Origin: Pseudoxanthomonas sp.
GTDB taxonomy: Bacteria > Pseudomonadota > Gammaproteobacteria > Xanthomonadales > Xanthomonadaceae
DNA length: 8,438 nucleotides
Assembly (NCBI GenBank): GCA_026785795.1
Contig: JAJAZJ010000045.1
Location: forward strand, 1-8,438
Direction of reading: 5' to 3'
Both the position numbers and the translations under genes were made by a program. Under the pieces are notes generated by a model. The model worked only from the letters and a program-made list of their open reading frames with translations. It did no database searches and was not told where the DNA came from. Shown one piece after another: positions 1-7,892 of this stretch. Within the stretch, counting starts at the first letter, position 1. Each line of letters begins with the position of its first letter.

Positions 1-636
<636 letters not shown>

Positions 637-3000
637 GTGGCAAAGCAGGTTCCGGAAACTTCCAAGGCCAAGGCCGGCAACTCGGCCGCGCGCAGGCAGG
701 CGTCGGCTGCAAACCCGCAGCGCCAGCGCCTGTGGCGCGACCTGGCCTTGATCGCCATCGCCCCGCTGCTGCTGTACCTGCTGGTCAGCCTGTTCACGTT
801 TTCCCCGAATGATCCCGGCTGGTCGCAAGCCGGCAGCCTCACCGCGCCCATCCACAACCTGGGTGGACGGGTCGGGGCGTGGATTGCCGACGTACTGCTG
901 TACCTGCTGGGCTATGTGGCCTTCCTGCTGCCGATCATGCTCGGCGCAGTGGCGTGGATCGCCCTGTTCGGGATGGGCCCGGAAGCCGAAGGCGAAGCTG
1001 ACCATGGACCCGCGCTGCGCCTGATCGGCATGGTCGGCTTCCTGATTTCCGCCACCGGCCTGCTGTACATGCGCGGTACGCCCGCGCCAAATTTCTCCGC
1101 CGGGCCTGGCGGCATCCTGGGGCAGCTGGTGGGTGGTTCGCTCAACAGCCTGTTCGGCGGCCTGGGCGGTGCGCTGTTCCTGCTGGCCCTGTTCCTGGTG
1201 TCGGTGACCCTGGCCACCAAGCTTTCATGGTTTCTGCTGATGGAGCGGATCGGCAAGGGGGTGATGGCCCTGCCTGCATTGTTCCGCCGCAGCTCGCACC
1301 AGGCCGCGGCCTGGCAGCAGACCCGCAGCATGCGCGAGGAGCGCGAGGAAGTGCGCAAGGTGGATGCGGTGAAGCGCGCCAAGCGTGAGCCGGTCTACAT
1401 CGAGCCGCCGCCGGTGGCGGTCATCGAGAAGAGCGATCGCGCCAAGCGCGAGCAGCAGATCCCGCTGTTCTACGGCACCGGCAGCGACCTGCCCGGTATT
1501 CCGCCACTATCGCTGCTGGATGACCCCAAGCCACAGCTGCAGGGCTACTCCGAGGAAACCCTGGAAACGGTGTCGCGGCAGATCGAGTTCAAGCTGAAGG
1601 ATTTCCGCATCGACGTGAACGTGGTGGGGGCATATCCGGGCCCGGTGATCACGCGTTTCGAAATGCAGCCCGCCGCCGGGGTCAAGGTCAGCCAGATCAG
1701 CTCACTGGACAAGGACATCGCCCGCGGCCTGAGCGTCAAGTCCGTGCGCGTGGTCGACGTGATCCCGGGCAAGTCAGTGGTCGGCCTGGAAATTCCCAAC
1801 ACCAGCCGCGAGATGATCTACCTCAGCGAGCTGCTGCGGTCCAAGGAGTACGACAAGGCGGCCAGTCCGCTGACCCTGGCCCTGGGCAAGGACATCGCCG
1901 GACGGCCTACCGTTGCCGACCTCGCGCGCATGCCGCACCTGCTGGTGGCCGGCACCACCGGCTCGGGCAAGTCCGTGGCGGTGAACGCGATGGTCCTGAG
2001 CCTGCTCTACAAGGCCAGCCCGGATGAGCTGCGGATGCTGATGATCGACCCGAAGATGCTGGAGCTGTCGGTATACGAGGGCATCCCGCACCTGCTGGCA
2101 CCCGTGGGCACCGACATGAAGGAGGCCGCCAACGGCCTGCGCTGGTGCGTGGCCGAGATGGAGCGACGCTACAAGCTGATGAGCGCGGTGGGCGTGCGCA
2201 ACCTGGGCGGCTTCAACAAGAAGGTGAAGGACGCCATTGACGCCGGGCAGCCGCTGATGGACCCGCTGTTCAAGCCCAATCCCGACCTCGCCGAAGCCCC
2301 GCAGCCGCTGGAGACCCTGCCGTACATCGTGATCTTCATCGACGAATTTGCCGACATGATGATGATCGTCGGCAAGAAGGTGGAGGAGCTGATCGCGCGC
2401 CTGGCGCAGAAGTCACGGGCCGCGGGCATGCACCTGATCCTGGCCACGCAGCGGCCTTCGGTGGACGTGATCACCGGCCTGATCAAGGCCAACATCCCCA
2501 CCCGCATCGCCTTCCAGGTCAGCTCCAAGATCGACTCGCGGACCATCCTGGACCAGTCGGGCGCCGAGACCCTGTTGGGCAACGGCGACATGCTTTACCT
2601 CCCGCCAGGCACGGCCATGCCTGAACGCATCCACGGTGCCTTCGTCAGCGACGAGGAAGTGCACCGGGTGGTCCAGCACCTCAAGGCCAGCGGCCGCGCC
2701 AATTATTTCGCCGGGGTGCTGGATGAAGTCCAGAGCATGGGCGACGGCAGCATCGTGGGCGCGACGGGCCTGCCGGAGGCCGCCAACGCCGGCGACCCCG
2801 AGAACGACCCGCTCTACGACGAGGCCGTGCGCATCGTCACCGAAACCCGGCGTGCGTCGATATCAGGTGTGCAGCGCCGGCTCAAGATCGGCTACAACCG
2901 GGCCGCGCGCCTGGTGGAGGCCATGGAGGCCGCCGGCGTGGTCAGCGCGCCCGAACACAACGGCGACCGCAGCGTACTGGCGCCGCCGCCGCGACATTGA
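637..3000 (+). CDS. ftsK: DNA translocase FtsK
   Basis: Septum-anchored, ATP-driven DNA pump that clears chromosomes from the closing division site and activates XerCD at dif. The 787 residues show four N-terminal membrane segments (about 33-53, 86-110, 129-146 and 176-202), a short charged linker, then the RecA-like motor: Walker A GTTGSGKS at 439-446, Walker B IFIDE with D569-E570, and [11 protein letters not shown]. The C-terminal gamma winged helix, which reads KOPS sites, spans about 722-787 ([20 protein letters not shown]). The long Pro/Gln-rich linker of the 1329-residue E. coli protein is absent, as in many other gammaproteobacterial FtsK/SpoIIIE proteins. GTG 637 is the first possible start because an in-frame TAG lies at 634-636. 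It lies 113 bp upstream of lolA. All motor and gamma residues appear intact. Confidence 0.98.
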   Translation: MAKQVPETSKAKAGNSAARRQASAANPQRQRLWRDLALIAIAPLLLYLLVSLFTFSPNDPGWSQAGSLTAPIHNLGGRVGAWIADVLLYLLGYVAFLLPIMLGAVAWIALFGMGPEAEGEADHGPALRLIGMVGFLISATGLLYMRGTPAPNFSAGPGGILGQLVGGSLNSLFGGLGGALFLLALFLVSVTLATKLSWFLLMERIGKGVMALPALFRRSSHQAAAWQQTRSMREEREEVRKVDAVKRAKREPVYIEPPPVAVIEKSDRAKREQQIPLFYGTGSDLPGIPPLSLLDDPKPQLQGYSEETLETVSRQIEFKLKDFRIDVNVVGAYPGPVITRFEMQPAAGVKVSQISSLDKDIARGLSVKSVRVVDVIPGKSVVGLEIPNTSREMIYLSELLRSKEYDKAASPLTLALGKDIAGRPTVADLARMPHLLVAGTTGSGKSVAVNAMVLSLLYKASPDELRMLMIDPKMLELSVYEGIPHLLAPVGTDMKEAANGLRWCVAEMERRYKLMSAVGVRNLGGFNKKVKDAIDAGQPLMDPLFKPNPDLAEAPQPLETLPYIVIFIDEFADMMMIVGKKVEELIARLAQKSRAAGMHLILATQRPSVDVITGLIKANIPTRIAFQVSSKIDSRTILDQSGAETLLGNGDMLYLPPGTAMPERIHGAFVSDEEVHRVVQHLKASGRANYFAGVLDEVQSMGDGSIVGATGLPEAANAGDPENDPLYDEAVRIVTETRRASISGVQRRLKIGYNRAARLVEAMEAAGVVSAPEHNGDRSVLAPPPRH

Positions 3001-3003
3001 CTG

Positions 3004-3026
3004 CCTGCCGCCATGGCGACGGCAGG
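3004..3026. other. Hairpin between ftsK and lolA
   Basis: Bases 3004-3010 (CCTGCCG) pair perfectly with 3020-3026 (CGGCAGG), giving a 7-bp stem with a 9-nt loop just after the ftsK stop. The overlapping CGCCATGGCG at 3009-3018 is itself a perfect 10-bp palindrome, so two alternative folds compete. No T run follows, so it does not qualify as a standard intrinsic terminator. It could attenuate or stabilise an ftsK-lolA transcript, or be chance in GC-rich DNA. Confidence 0.3.
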
Positions 3027-3113
3027 GCAACGTTCATTCTCGCAGCCCGGCATCGGCACTCATTCAGCTTGCAGCGGCAACACTGTGGCCTGCCGCACGC
3101 CCACGGATTACCC

Positions 3114-3737
3114 ATGAAAAACCAACTTCGCTGCCTGATACTCGCCACCGCGCTGATTGCCGGCACTGCCGCTGCCGGCGCGCGTGACCAACTTACGGCG
3201 TTCACCAAGGGCCTGAAGGGCCTGGACGGTCAGTTCACCCAGCAGGTGCATGATGCCAGCGGCAAGCTCAAGGAAAGCTCCAGCGGCCGTGTGGCGCTGT
3301 CGGTGCCGCGCCTGTTTCGTTGGGAATACACCAAACCTCATCCGCAGTTGATCGTGGCCGATGGCAGCAAGGTGTGGATCTTCGACCCCGACCTGCAGCA
3401 GGTGACCGCGCGCGCGCAGGGCGACGAAGAGCAGAATTCGCCGCTGTCCGCGCTCATAGACCCCAGCAAGCTTGACCAGAAGTTCAAGGTCACTGAATCC
3501 CCGGGCGCCGATGGGCTGCAGTGGCTCACGCTGACCCCTAGAAATGAAGCTGAGGCCAGCTTCCAGAGTGCACGCCTGGGTTTCGGCAAGGCAGGCCTGG
3601 CGCGCATGGAAGTGCTGGACGCTCTGGGCCAGCGCACCACCTTCAGCTTCAGCGGGTGGAAGCGCAATCCCGTATTCCCGTCCGGTACCTTCAAGTACGT
3701 TCGTCCGCAGGGCGTGGACCTGATTGGCGAGGGCTGA
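3114..3737 (+). CDS. lolA: Outer-membrane lipoprotein carrier LolA
   Basis: Periplasmic chaperone that takes lipoproteins from the LolCDE ABC transporter and hands them to LolB at the outer membrane. From ATG 3114 the protein has 207 residues, the usual size. It begins with a basic MKNQLR, a hydrophobic core (about 7-20) and a signal peptidase I site most likely after AGA (residue 23). Family signatures are LDGQFTQQV (37-45), PRLFRWEY (65-72), PQLIVADGSKVWIFDPDLQQ (76-95) and, near the C-terminus, the FSFSGWKRN segment. The reading frame is open back to a TTG at 2997, but only the ATG places a signal peptide at the N-terminus. The Shine-Dalgarno is weak (CGGA about 7 nt upstream). It sits between ftsK and rarA as in E. 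coli. The conserved arginine before PxLF in E. coli LolA is V64 here; I think this is lineage variation. Confidence 0.95.
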   Translation: MKNQLRCLILATALIAGTAAAGARDQLTAFTKGLKGLDGQFTQQVHDASGKLKESSSGRVALSVPRLFRWEYTKPHPQLIVADGSKVWIFDPDLQQVTARAQGDEEQNSPLSALIDPSKLDQKFKVTESPGADGLQWLTLTPRNEAEASFQSARLGFGKAGLARMEVLDALGQRTTFSFSGWKRNPVFPSGTFKYVRPQGVDLIGEG

Positions 3738-3785
3738 GGGATTGCGGAAGTCACCGGAGCTGAGAGCGGATTTCGCAGCCGGCGG

Positions 3786-3791
3786 TAGAAT
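3786..3791 (+). promoter_or_regulatory. Possible -10 element of rarA (leaderless start)
   Basis: TAGAAT lies 5 nt before the rarA GTG, and no purine-rich Shine-Dalgarno at normal spacing precedes that GTG (the only G run, 3792-3795, is 1 nt away). If this is a -10 box, transcription would begin at or within a base or two of the start codon, giving a leaderless mRNA. No -35 match is visible 17 bp upstream, so this remains a suggestion. Confidence 0.25.
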
Positions 3792-3796
3792 GGGGC

Positions 3797-5155
3797 GTGG
3801 CCAAGGCTAAACCCCAATCCGGCGAACCGGTGGACCTGCTCAGCGTGGATCGCACCTCGATGCGGCCGCTGGCCGAGCGCATCCGTCCGCGCAGCCTTGA
3901 GGAAATGGTAGGCCAGCGCAGGCTGCTCGCCCCGGGCAGCGCTCTACGGCGTGCGGTCGAGTCCGGACACGTGCATTCCATGATCCTGTGGGGGCCGCCC
4001 GGCTGCGGCAAGACCACCCTTGCGCTGCTTTTGGCCCGCTACGCGGACGCCGAATTCAAGGCGATCTCGGCCGTGCTGTCCGGGCTGCCCGAGGTGCGCC
4101 AGGTGCTGGCCGAAGCCGCCCACCGCTTTGCAGAAGGGCGGCATACGGTGCTGTTCGTGGACGAAGTTCACCGCTTCAACAAGGCCCAGCAGGATGCGTT
4201 CCTGCCGCATATCGAGCGCGGCACCATCATTTTCGTCGGCGCCACCACCGAGAACCCGTCCTTCGAACTCAACTCCGCGCTGCTGTCCCGATGCCGGGTA
4301 CATGTGATGGACGCGGTGTCGCGTGAAGACATTCTGCAGGCCCTGCAGCATGCGCTGCAGGACGCCGAGCGTGGCCTCGGCGGGCAGGGCATACAGGTGC
4401 CCGACAGCCTGTTGGGCGAAATCGCCGGCGCAGCCGATGGCGACGTACGTCGTGCGCTGACCCTGTTGGAGATCGCGGCGGAGCTTGCCCAGGACGAGGG
4501 CGGCGAAATCACAGAACACACCCTGCAGCAGGTGCTGGCCGACCGCACCCGTCGCTTCGACAAGGGCGGCGAACAGTTCTACGACCAGATCTCGGCGCTG
4601 CACAAGTCGGTGCGCAGTTCCAATCCTGATGCCGCCCTGTATTGGCTTGCGCGCATGCTGGATGGCGGCTGCGACCCGGGCTACCTGGCCAGGCGCATGA
4701 CCCGCATGGCGGTGGAGGACGTGGGCCTTGCCGATCCGCGTGCACTGCAGATGGCCATCGAGGCCTGGGACACCTATGAGCGACTGGGCAGCCCGGAAGG
4801 GGAGCTGGCGCTCGCCCAGCTGGTGATCTACCTGGCCAGCACCGCCAAGTCGAATGCCGGATACCTCGCATTCGGCGCAGCGCGCCGCGACGTGCAGGAG
4901 TACGGCACCCAGGCAGTGCCCATGCACCTGCGCAACGCGCCCACCAAGCTGATGAAGCAGCTGGGGTACGGCAGCGGCTATCAGTACGACCACGACGCCG
5001 AAGGCGGCATTGCGCTGGGGCAGACCGGGTTTCCCGACGCAATGGGCGAGCGTGTGTATTACCAGCCGGTGGAGCGGGGCATGGAGATCAAGCTCAAGGA
5101 AAAGCTGGACCGACTGCGCGCCGCGCGCAAGGCGGCAAGCGGACCGGAGTCTTGA
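3797..5155 (+). CDS. rarA: Replication-associated recombination protein RarA (MgsA), AAA+ ATPase
   Basis: Clamp-loader-like ATPase that acts at stalled or gapped replication forks (E. coli RarA/MgsA, eukaryotic Mgs1/WRNIP1). The 452 residues match the usual length (E. coli 447). Visible in order: RPLAERIRPRSLEEMVGQ (23-40), Walker A GPPGCGKT at 66-73, Walker B DEVH with D122-E123, sensor-1 GATTENPS from 148, arginine finger SRCR with R165/R167, and the tetramerisation/C-terminal region ending in the family signature HLRNAPTKLMKQLGYG and YQYDHD. GTG 3797 is preferred because it gives an N-terminal extension like the family; ATG 3860 (M22), just before the conserved RPLAERIRP, is the alternative. 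An ATG at 3790 is out of frame. It follows lolA by 59 bp and overlaps crcB-1 by 4 nt. All catalytic residues are present. Confidence 0.97.
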   Translation: MAKAKPQSGEPVDLLSVDRTSMRPLAERIRPRSLEEMVGQRRLLAPGSALRRAVESGHVHSMILWGPPGCGKTTLALLLARYADAEFKAISAVLSGLPEVRQVLAEAAHRFAEGRHTVLFVDEVHRFNKAQQDAFLPHIERGTIIFVGATTENPSFELNSALLSRCRVHVMDAVSREDILQALQHALQDAERGLGGQGIQVPDSLLGEIAGAADGDVRRALTLLEIAAELAQDEGGEITEHTLQQVLADRTRRFDKGGEQFYDQISALHKSVRSSNPDAALYWLARMLDGGCDPGYLARRMTRMAVEDVGLADPRALQMAIEAWDTYERLGSPEGELALAQLVIYLASTAKSNAGYLAFGAARRDVQEYGTQAVPMHLRNAPTKLMKQLGYGSGYQYDHDAEGGIALGQTGFPDAMGERVYYQPVERGMEIKLKEKLDRLRAARKAASGPES

Positions 5156-5541
5156 CCGGATCGCCTTGGCTGCAGCTGCTGGCAGTCGCGCTGGGCGGGG
5201 CCGTGGGCGGCGCGCTCCGGCACCTGCTGTCGGTCGCAGTGTCGCGTCGCATGGGCGATGCATTTCCGTGGGGAACCCTGGCCGTGAACACCAGCGGTGC
5301 GCTGGCGCTGGGCATCCTGATCGGAGCCCACCGGCCGCTGGTTCCTGCCGATGATTTGATCTGGCTGTTGTTCGGCATAGGCGTGCTGGGCAGCTACACC
5401 ACGGTATCGTCGCTGAGCCTGCAGTCGCTGCAGCTGGCCCAGGCCCGTGCGTATCGGCCACTTGCGGCCTACCTGCTCGTTTCAGTGATCGCGGGATTGG
5501 CCGCCGGCTTGATCGGCATTTTTCTGGCCGGCCTTCGGTGA
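5152..5541 (+). CDS. crcB: Fluc/CrcB fluoride channel subunit, first of a pair, divergent pore motif
   Basis: Small inner-membrane protein of the Fluc family, which exports fluoride through dimeric channels. The 129 residues carry four hydrophobic helices (about 6-28, 40-59, 69-95 and 104-127) and family motifs: GGAVGGALRH (15-24) and GTLAVNTSG (41-49, with the conserved N46). The pore signature, normally GGxTTFSTF, is GSYTTVSSL here, so both pore-lining phenylalanine positions are V85 and L88. Arginines sit mainly in loops 1 (R32, R33) and 3 (R99, R102), predicting an N-out orientation. The TTG start at 5152 overlaps the rarA stop in TTGA; GGAG at 5146-5149 is very close, so initiation probably depends on coupling to rarA. 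E. coli CrcB aligns from LQLLAV at residue 7, which supports this start. Family is certain; conduction by this subunit alone is doubtful. Confidence 0.88.
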   Translation: MTGSPWLQLLAVALGGAVGGALRHLLSVAVSRRMGDAFPWGTLAVNTSGALALGILIGAHRPLVPADDLIWLLFGIGVLGSYTTVSSLSLQSLQLAQARAYRPLAAYLLVSVIAGLAAGLIGIFLAGLR

Positions 5542-5879
5542 GGCCGTTCCAGATTCCGCTATCGCTGTGCGTGGCGGCAGGCAGCGCGCTGGGGGCTTCA
5601 CTGCGCTGGGGTGCGGGGCTTGGGCTGCATGGGCAGGCAGCCCTGATTGGGATGCCTTGGGGCACATCGGGCGTGAACGTGGTTGGCTCGCTGCTGATCG
5701 GCCTCTACGCGGCCATGACCGGCGTCGGCGGGCGCTCGCGCTCCACGCCGCAGCAGCGGGCATTCGTGATGGCCGGCGTATGCGGCGGCTTCACCACTTT
5801 TTCGCTGTTCACCGCCGAACTGCTGGGCTGCCTGCAGCGCGGGCAGTGGGGCCTGCTGGTGGTCGTGGCCACGGCGTAA
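5538..5879 (+). CDS. crcB: Fluc/CrcB fluoride channel subunit, second of a pair, stopped inside helix 4
   Basis: Second Fluc subunit, starting at GTG 5538 in a 4-nt GTGA overlap with the first. It has a complete family core: GASLRW (19-24), GTSGVNVVGS (42-51, N47) and an intact pore motif GGFTTFSLF (83-91, F88 and F91). Arginines lie in the N-terminus (R2) and loop 2 (R66, R68, R74), the opposite pattern to its partner, so it should sit N-in. Translation ends at TAA 5877-5879 after only 113 residues, about ten residues into helix 4, whereas CrcB proteins are usually about 125. The same frame continues past the stop with plausible helix-4 sequence (5880-5966). This is a nonsense mutation, a base error or readthrough; without readthrough the product probably would not assemble properly. 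Confidence 0.82.
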   Translation: MRPFQIPLSLCVAAGSALGASLRWGAGLGLHGQAALIGMPWGTSGVNVVGSLLIGLYAAMTGVGGRSRSTPQQRAFVMAGVCGGFTTFSLFTAELLGCLQRGQWGLLVVVATA

Positions 5880-5966
5880 GTGGCGGCATGGCTCGCCGGG
5901 GTTGGCTGCGGTCATGCACTCGGCAGGCACTGGAACCGGCACGGTCCGGGCCAGCCTGACGCGTAA
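5880..5966 (+). other. Continuation of the crcB-2 frame beyond the in-frame stop
   Basis: In the same frame as crcB-2, 28 codons follow the TAA before the next stop (TAA 5964-5966). They read VAAWLAGVGCGHALGRHW and then a polar basic tail. Joined to the LLVVVATA before the stop, this completes a fourth transmembrane helix and a positively charged C-terminus, giving a 142-codon gene. The frame is unchanged, so a single substitution or a 3n indel explains it, not a frameshift. The remaining 48 bp to the convergent methyltransferase gene hold only short inverted repeats (GCGTA/TACGC at 5961-5975, CGGGCCCG at 5981-5988) and no clear terminator. Confidence 0.6.
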
Positions 5967-6014
5967 GCCGTACGCAGGGTCGGGCCCGCGCACCATGCAG
6001 GGACCCCGGCTGGA

Positions 6015-7097
6015 TCAACGCCGGAAACGGTAGTGGGCCACCTGCCACTCGCTGCCGTCGGCATAGCCGAAGAGTTCGGCGCAGGCCATCCAGAACATGC
6101 GCCAGCGCTGGTTCCATATCCTGGCCTGGTCTGGCCCGTACGCCTCCTGCAGGATCTGCATGATCGCCTGCTGGTTGCGGTCGTGGTGGTCCAGCCAGGC
6201 GTTGGCGGTCTTTTCGTAGTGCTGGCCGGACAGCAGCCAGCGTTGCTCGATGGCCAGGTCGTCCTGGAAGTGCAGCAGCGTATCGGCTGCCGGCATCAGC
6301 CCGCCGGTGAAGAAATGCCGGCCCATCCAGTTGTCCTCGCCTTCGACCTCGAACGGGTACAGCAGGTCGCGGTGGCAGAAGATGTGCACGAACAGCTTGC
6401 CACCAGGCACCAGCCAGCTCGCCACGCGTGAGAGCAGCTGCTGATAGTTGCGCATGTGTTCGAACATTTCGATCGAGACCACCCGATCAAAGCTTTCTTC
6501 CTGCAGCTGCAGCGCATTCACGTCGCGGGTGATCACCTCCACGTTGAGCAGGCCGCGCTCGCGGCACTGCGCCTCGATGTATTCGCGCTGCGGGCGTGAG
6601 TTTGAGACCGCGGTGATCCGCGCCTGCGGGTAATGCCCGGCCATCCACAGGGTCAGCGAGCCCCACCCGCAGCCCAGCTCCAGTATCCGCTGGCCATCCG
6701 CCAGCTCCGCGCGCTCACCGTATAGCGCCAGCATCCTGGCCTCAGCGGCATCCAGGTCACGGGTATCGGCATCCCAATAACAGCTGCTGTATTTGAGGTG
6801 CTTGCCCAGGCACAGGCGGAAAAAACCCGGAGGCAGCTCGTAGTGCTGGCGATTGGCAGCATCGGTTTCAATGGCGATCGCGCTGCCGCGCAGCTCATCC
6901 AGGCGCAGGCGCTGGCGTTCACCTACCGCGTCGGCCCCGCCCGCCCGTTCATCGCGCAGCCGCTGCGCACACAGGCGGCGCATGCCAAGGCGCAGGGCAG
7001 CGTCGGGCAGGCGCCCGCTTTCAGCCCAGCGTGCGAGTCCGCGTTCTTCAGTCATCTCAGCCATGTCCGACGAGGGCGTGGGGGAGGGGCTTGCCAT
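6015..7097 (-). CDS. SAM-dependent methyltransferase, cyclopropane-synthase / coclaurine N-methyltransferase-like
   Basis: Predicted cytosolic, membrane-associating methyltransferase of the CFAS/mycolic-acid methyltransferase superfamily; the likely substrate is an unsaturated acyl chain of a phospholipid. In its 360 residues, HYELPPGFF (85-93) and LGKHLKYSSCYW (97-108) precede the SAM-binding LELGCGWGSL (139-148), then SNSRPQREYIE (165-175) and the active-site SIEMFEHMRNY (208-218). The E210/E213/H214 spacing matches the ExxEH set of plant coclaurine N-methyltransferases, and GLMPAADTLLHFQDD plus GQHYEKTANAWL also resemble that branch more than E. coli Cfa. ATG 7097 has a good GGAG 5 nt upstream; M12 and M15 are alternatives. 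It lies 15 bp after the DUF1295 gene, last of three co-directional genes, and converges on crcB-2. Superfamily is certain; the cyclopropane product is not shown. Confidence 0.9.
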   Translation of the reverse strand: MASPSPTPSSDMAEMTEERGLARWAESGRLPDAALRLGMRRLCAQRLRDERAGGADAVGERQRLRLDELRGSAIAIETDAANRQHYELPPGFFRLCLGKHLKYSSCYWDADTRDLDAAEARMLALYGERAELADGQRILELGCGWGSLTLWMAGHYPQARITAVSNSRPQREYIEAQCRERGLLNVEVITRDVNALQLQEESFDRVVSIEMFEHMRNYQQLLSRVASWLVPGGKLFVHIFCHRDLLYPFEVEGEDNWMGRHFFTGGLMPAADTLLHFQDDLAIEQRWLLSGQHYEKTANAWLDHHDRNQQAIMQILQEAYGPDQARIWNQRWRMFWMACAELFGYADGSEWQVAHYRFRR

Positions 7098-7102
7098 GGG
7101 AT

Positions 7103-7106
7103 CTCC
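7103..7106 (-). promoter_or_regulatory. Shine-Dalgarno of the methyltransferase gene
   Basis: On the minus strand GGAG stands 5 nt before ATG 7097, inside the 15-bp gap after the DUF1295 stop. It fixes the start and shows that the gene has its own ribosome binding site within the operon. Confidence 0.6.
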
Positions 7107-7112
7107 GGGTAT

Positions 7113-7892
7113 TCAATGCTTGGGTGGAAGTGGGATGAAGGCGCTGGTGGTGCGCTGGTACTCCGCGTAGTCCGCGCCGCGCGTCCGCAGGGCCTGCGCT
7201 TCGGTGTACGGAATGCCGGTCACGCGATACAGGAAAGCCAGCATGACCGCCGGGCCCACCAGGCTGGCTGCCACCCAGCCGGCGCCCAGGCCCATGGCCA
7301 GGAACACATACGCAAACCAGTGCAGCCACTCGAAGAAATAGTTGGGATGCCGCGAATAGCGCCACAGCCCGCTGCGGCACGTCTTGCCGCGATTGGCCGG
7401 ATTGCCGCGGTGTGCGGCCAGTTGGCGGTCGGCAATGCTTTCACCGGCCACCGCCACGCCCCACACCAGCACCGCCAGCGTGGTCCACAGCGTCCACTCC
7501 GGCACCGGATTGTGCGCGGCGATCCATAACGGCAGCGAGAACACCACGACGAACCCGGCTTGGGCAAGAAAGAACAGCAGGAAACTGAGCTGGTTTCCAT
7601 TCCACCGCTTGCGCAGGTTGAGGTAGCGTCCATCCTCTGCTTCGCTGAACACCCGTCGGGCCAGGTGGATGGCCAGGCGTGCACCCCACACGCCGCCCAT
7701 CACGGCTACCAGCACCCGCGGCAGGACTGCACCCGGCAGCACCGCCGCATAGTAGACCGCGCTGGCGGCCACGCCCGCCGACCACAGCACATCCACCACG
7801 CCAGCGTTGCTGCTGCGGCGCTGCCAGGCCCAGCCACAGACCATCATCAGTGCTGCAGCAATCGCGACCCACAGCAACGGCCATCCATTCAT
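7113..7892 (-). CDS. DUF1295 membrane protein, steroid 5-alpha-reductase-like
   Basis: Polytopic inner-membrane protein of 259 residues in the DUF1295 family, related to the C-terminal domain of steroid 5-alpha reductases and isoprenylcysteine/sterol-modifying enzymes. Its expected role is NADPH-linked reduction or another modification of a lipid; no substrate is proven. About six hydrophobic segments are visible, with the family hallmarks WGARLAIHLARR (69-80), EDGRYLNLR (86-94) and NRGKTCRSGLWRYSRHPNYF (167-185), followed by FEWLHW. The frame is open further upstream to a GTG at 7982, but ATG 7892 is chosen: it overlaps the DUF2878 stop in ATGA, aligns with the family start (MNGW) and has AGGGAG 8 nt upstream. 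It sits between the DUF2878 gene and the methyltransferase, which points to one pathway. Confidence 0.88.
   Translation of the reverse strand: MNGWPLLWVAIAAALMMVCGWAWQRRSSNAGVVDVLWSAGVAASAVYYAAVLPGAVLPRVLVAVMGGVWGARLAIHLARRVFSEAEDGRYLNLRKRWNGNQLSFLLFFLAQAGFVVVFSLPLWIAAHNPVPEWTLWTTLAVLVWGVAVAGESIADRQLAAHRGNPANRGKTCRSGLWRYSRHPNYFFEWLHWFAYVFLAMGLGAGWVAASLVGPAVMLAFLYRVTGIPYTEAQALRTRGADYAEYQRTTSAFIPLPPKH

Noticed and set aside
637..3000. FtsK as truncated because it is much shorter than the E. coli protein
   Set aside because: Membrane, motor and gamma domains are all complete; only the variable linker is short, which is common in the family.
2997..3113. N-terminal extension of lolA from TTG 2997
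   Set aside because: It would bury the signal peptide about 39 residues inside the protein; ATG 3114 gives a normal LolA precursor.
3944..5665. A 573-codon open frame on the minus strand, antisense to rarA and both crcB genes
   Set aside because: Its product is Arg/Pro/Ala/Gly-rich with no recognisable motif, and the opposite strand carries three clear family proteins. Long antisense frames are expected when third codon positions are GC-rich.
5967..6014. Bidirectional terminator between crcB-2 and the methyltransferase
   Set aside because: Only short GC-rich inverted repeats (for example CCGGC/GCCGG at 6006-6024, overlapping the stop) and no T runs on either strand.
6798..7529. A 243-codon plus-strand open frame across the methyltransferase and DUF1295 genes
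   Set aside because: It is antisense to two well-supported genes, spans their junction and has no domain signature.
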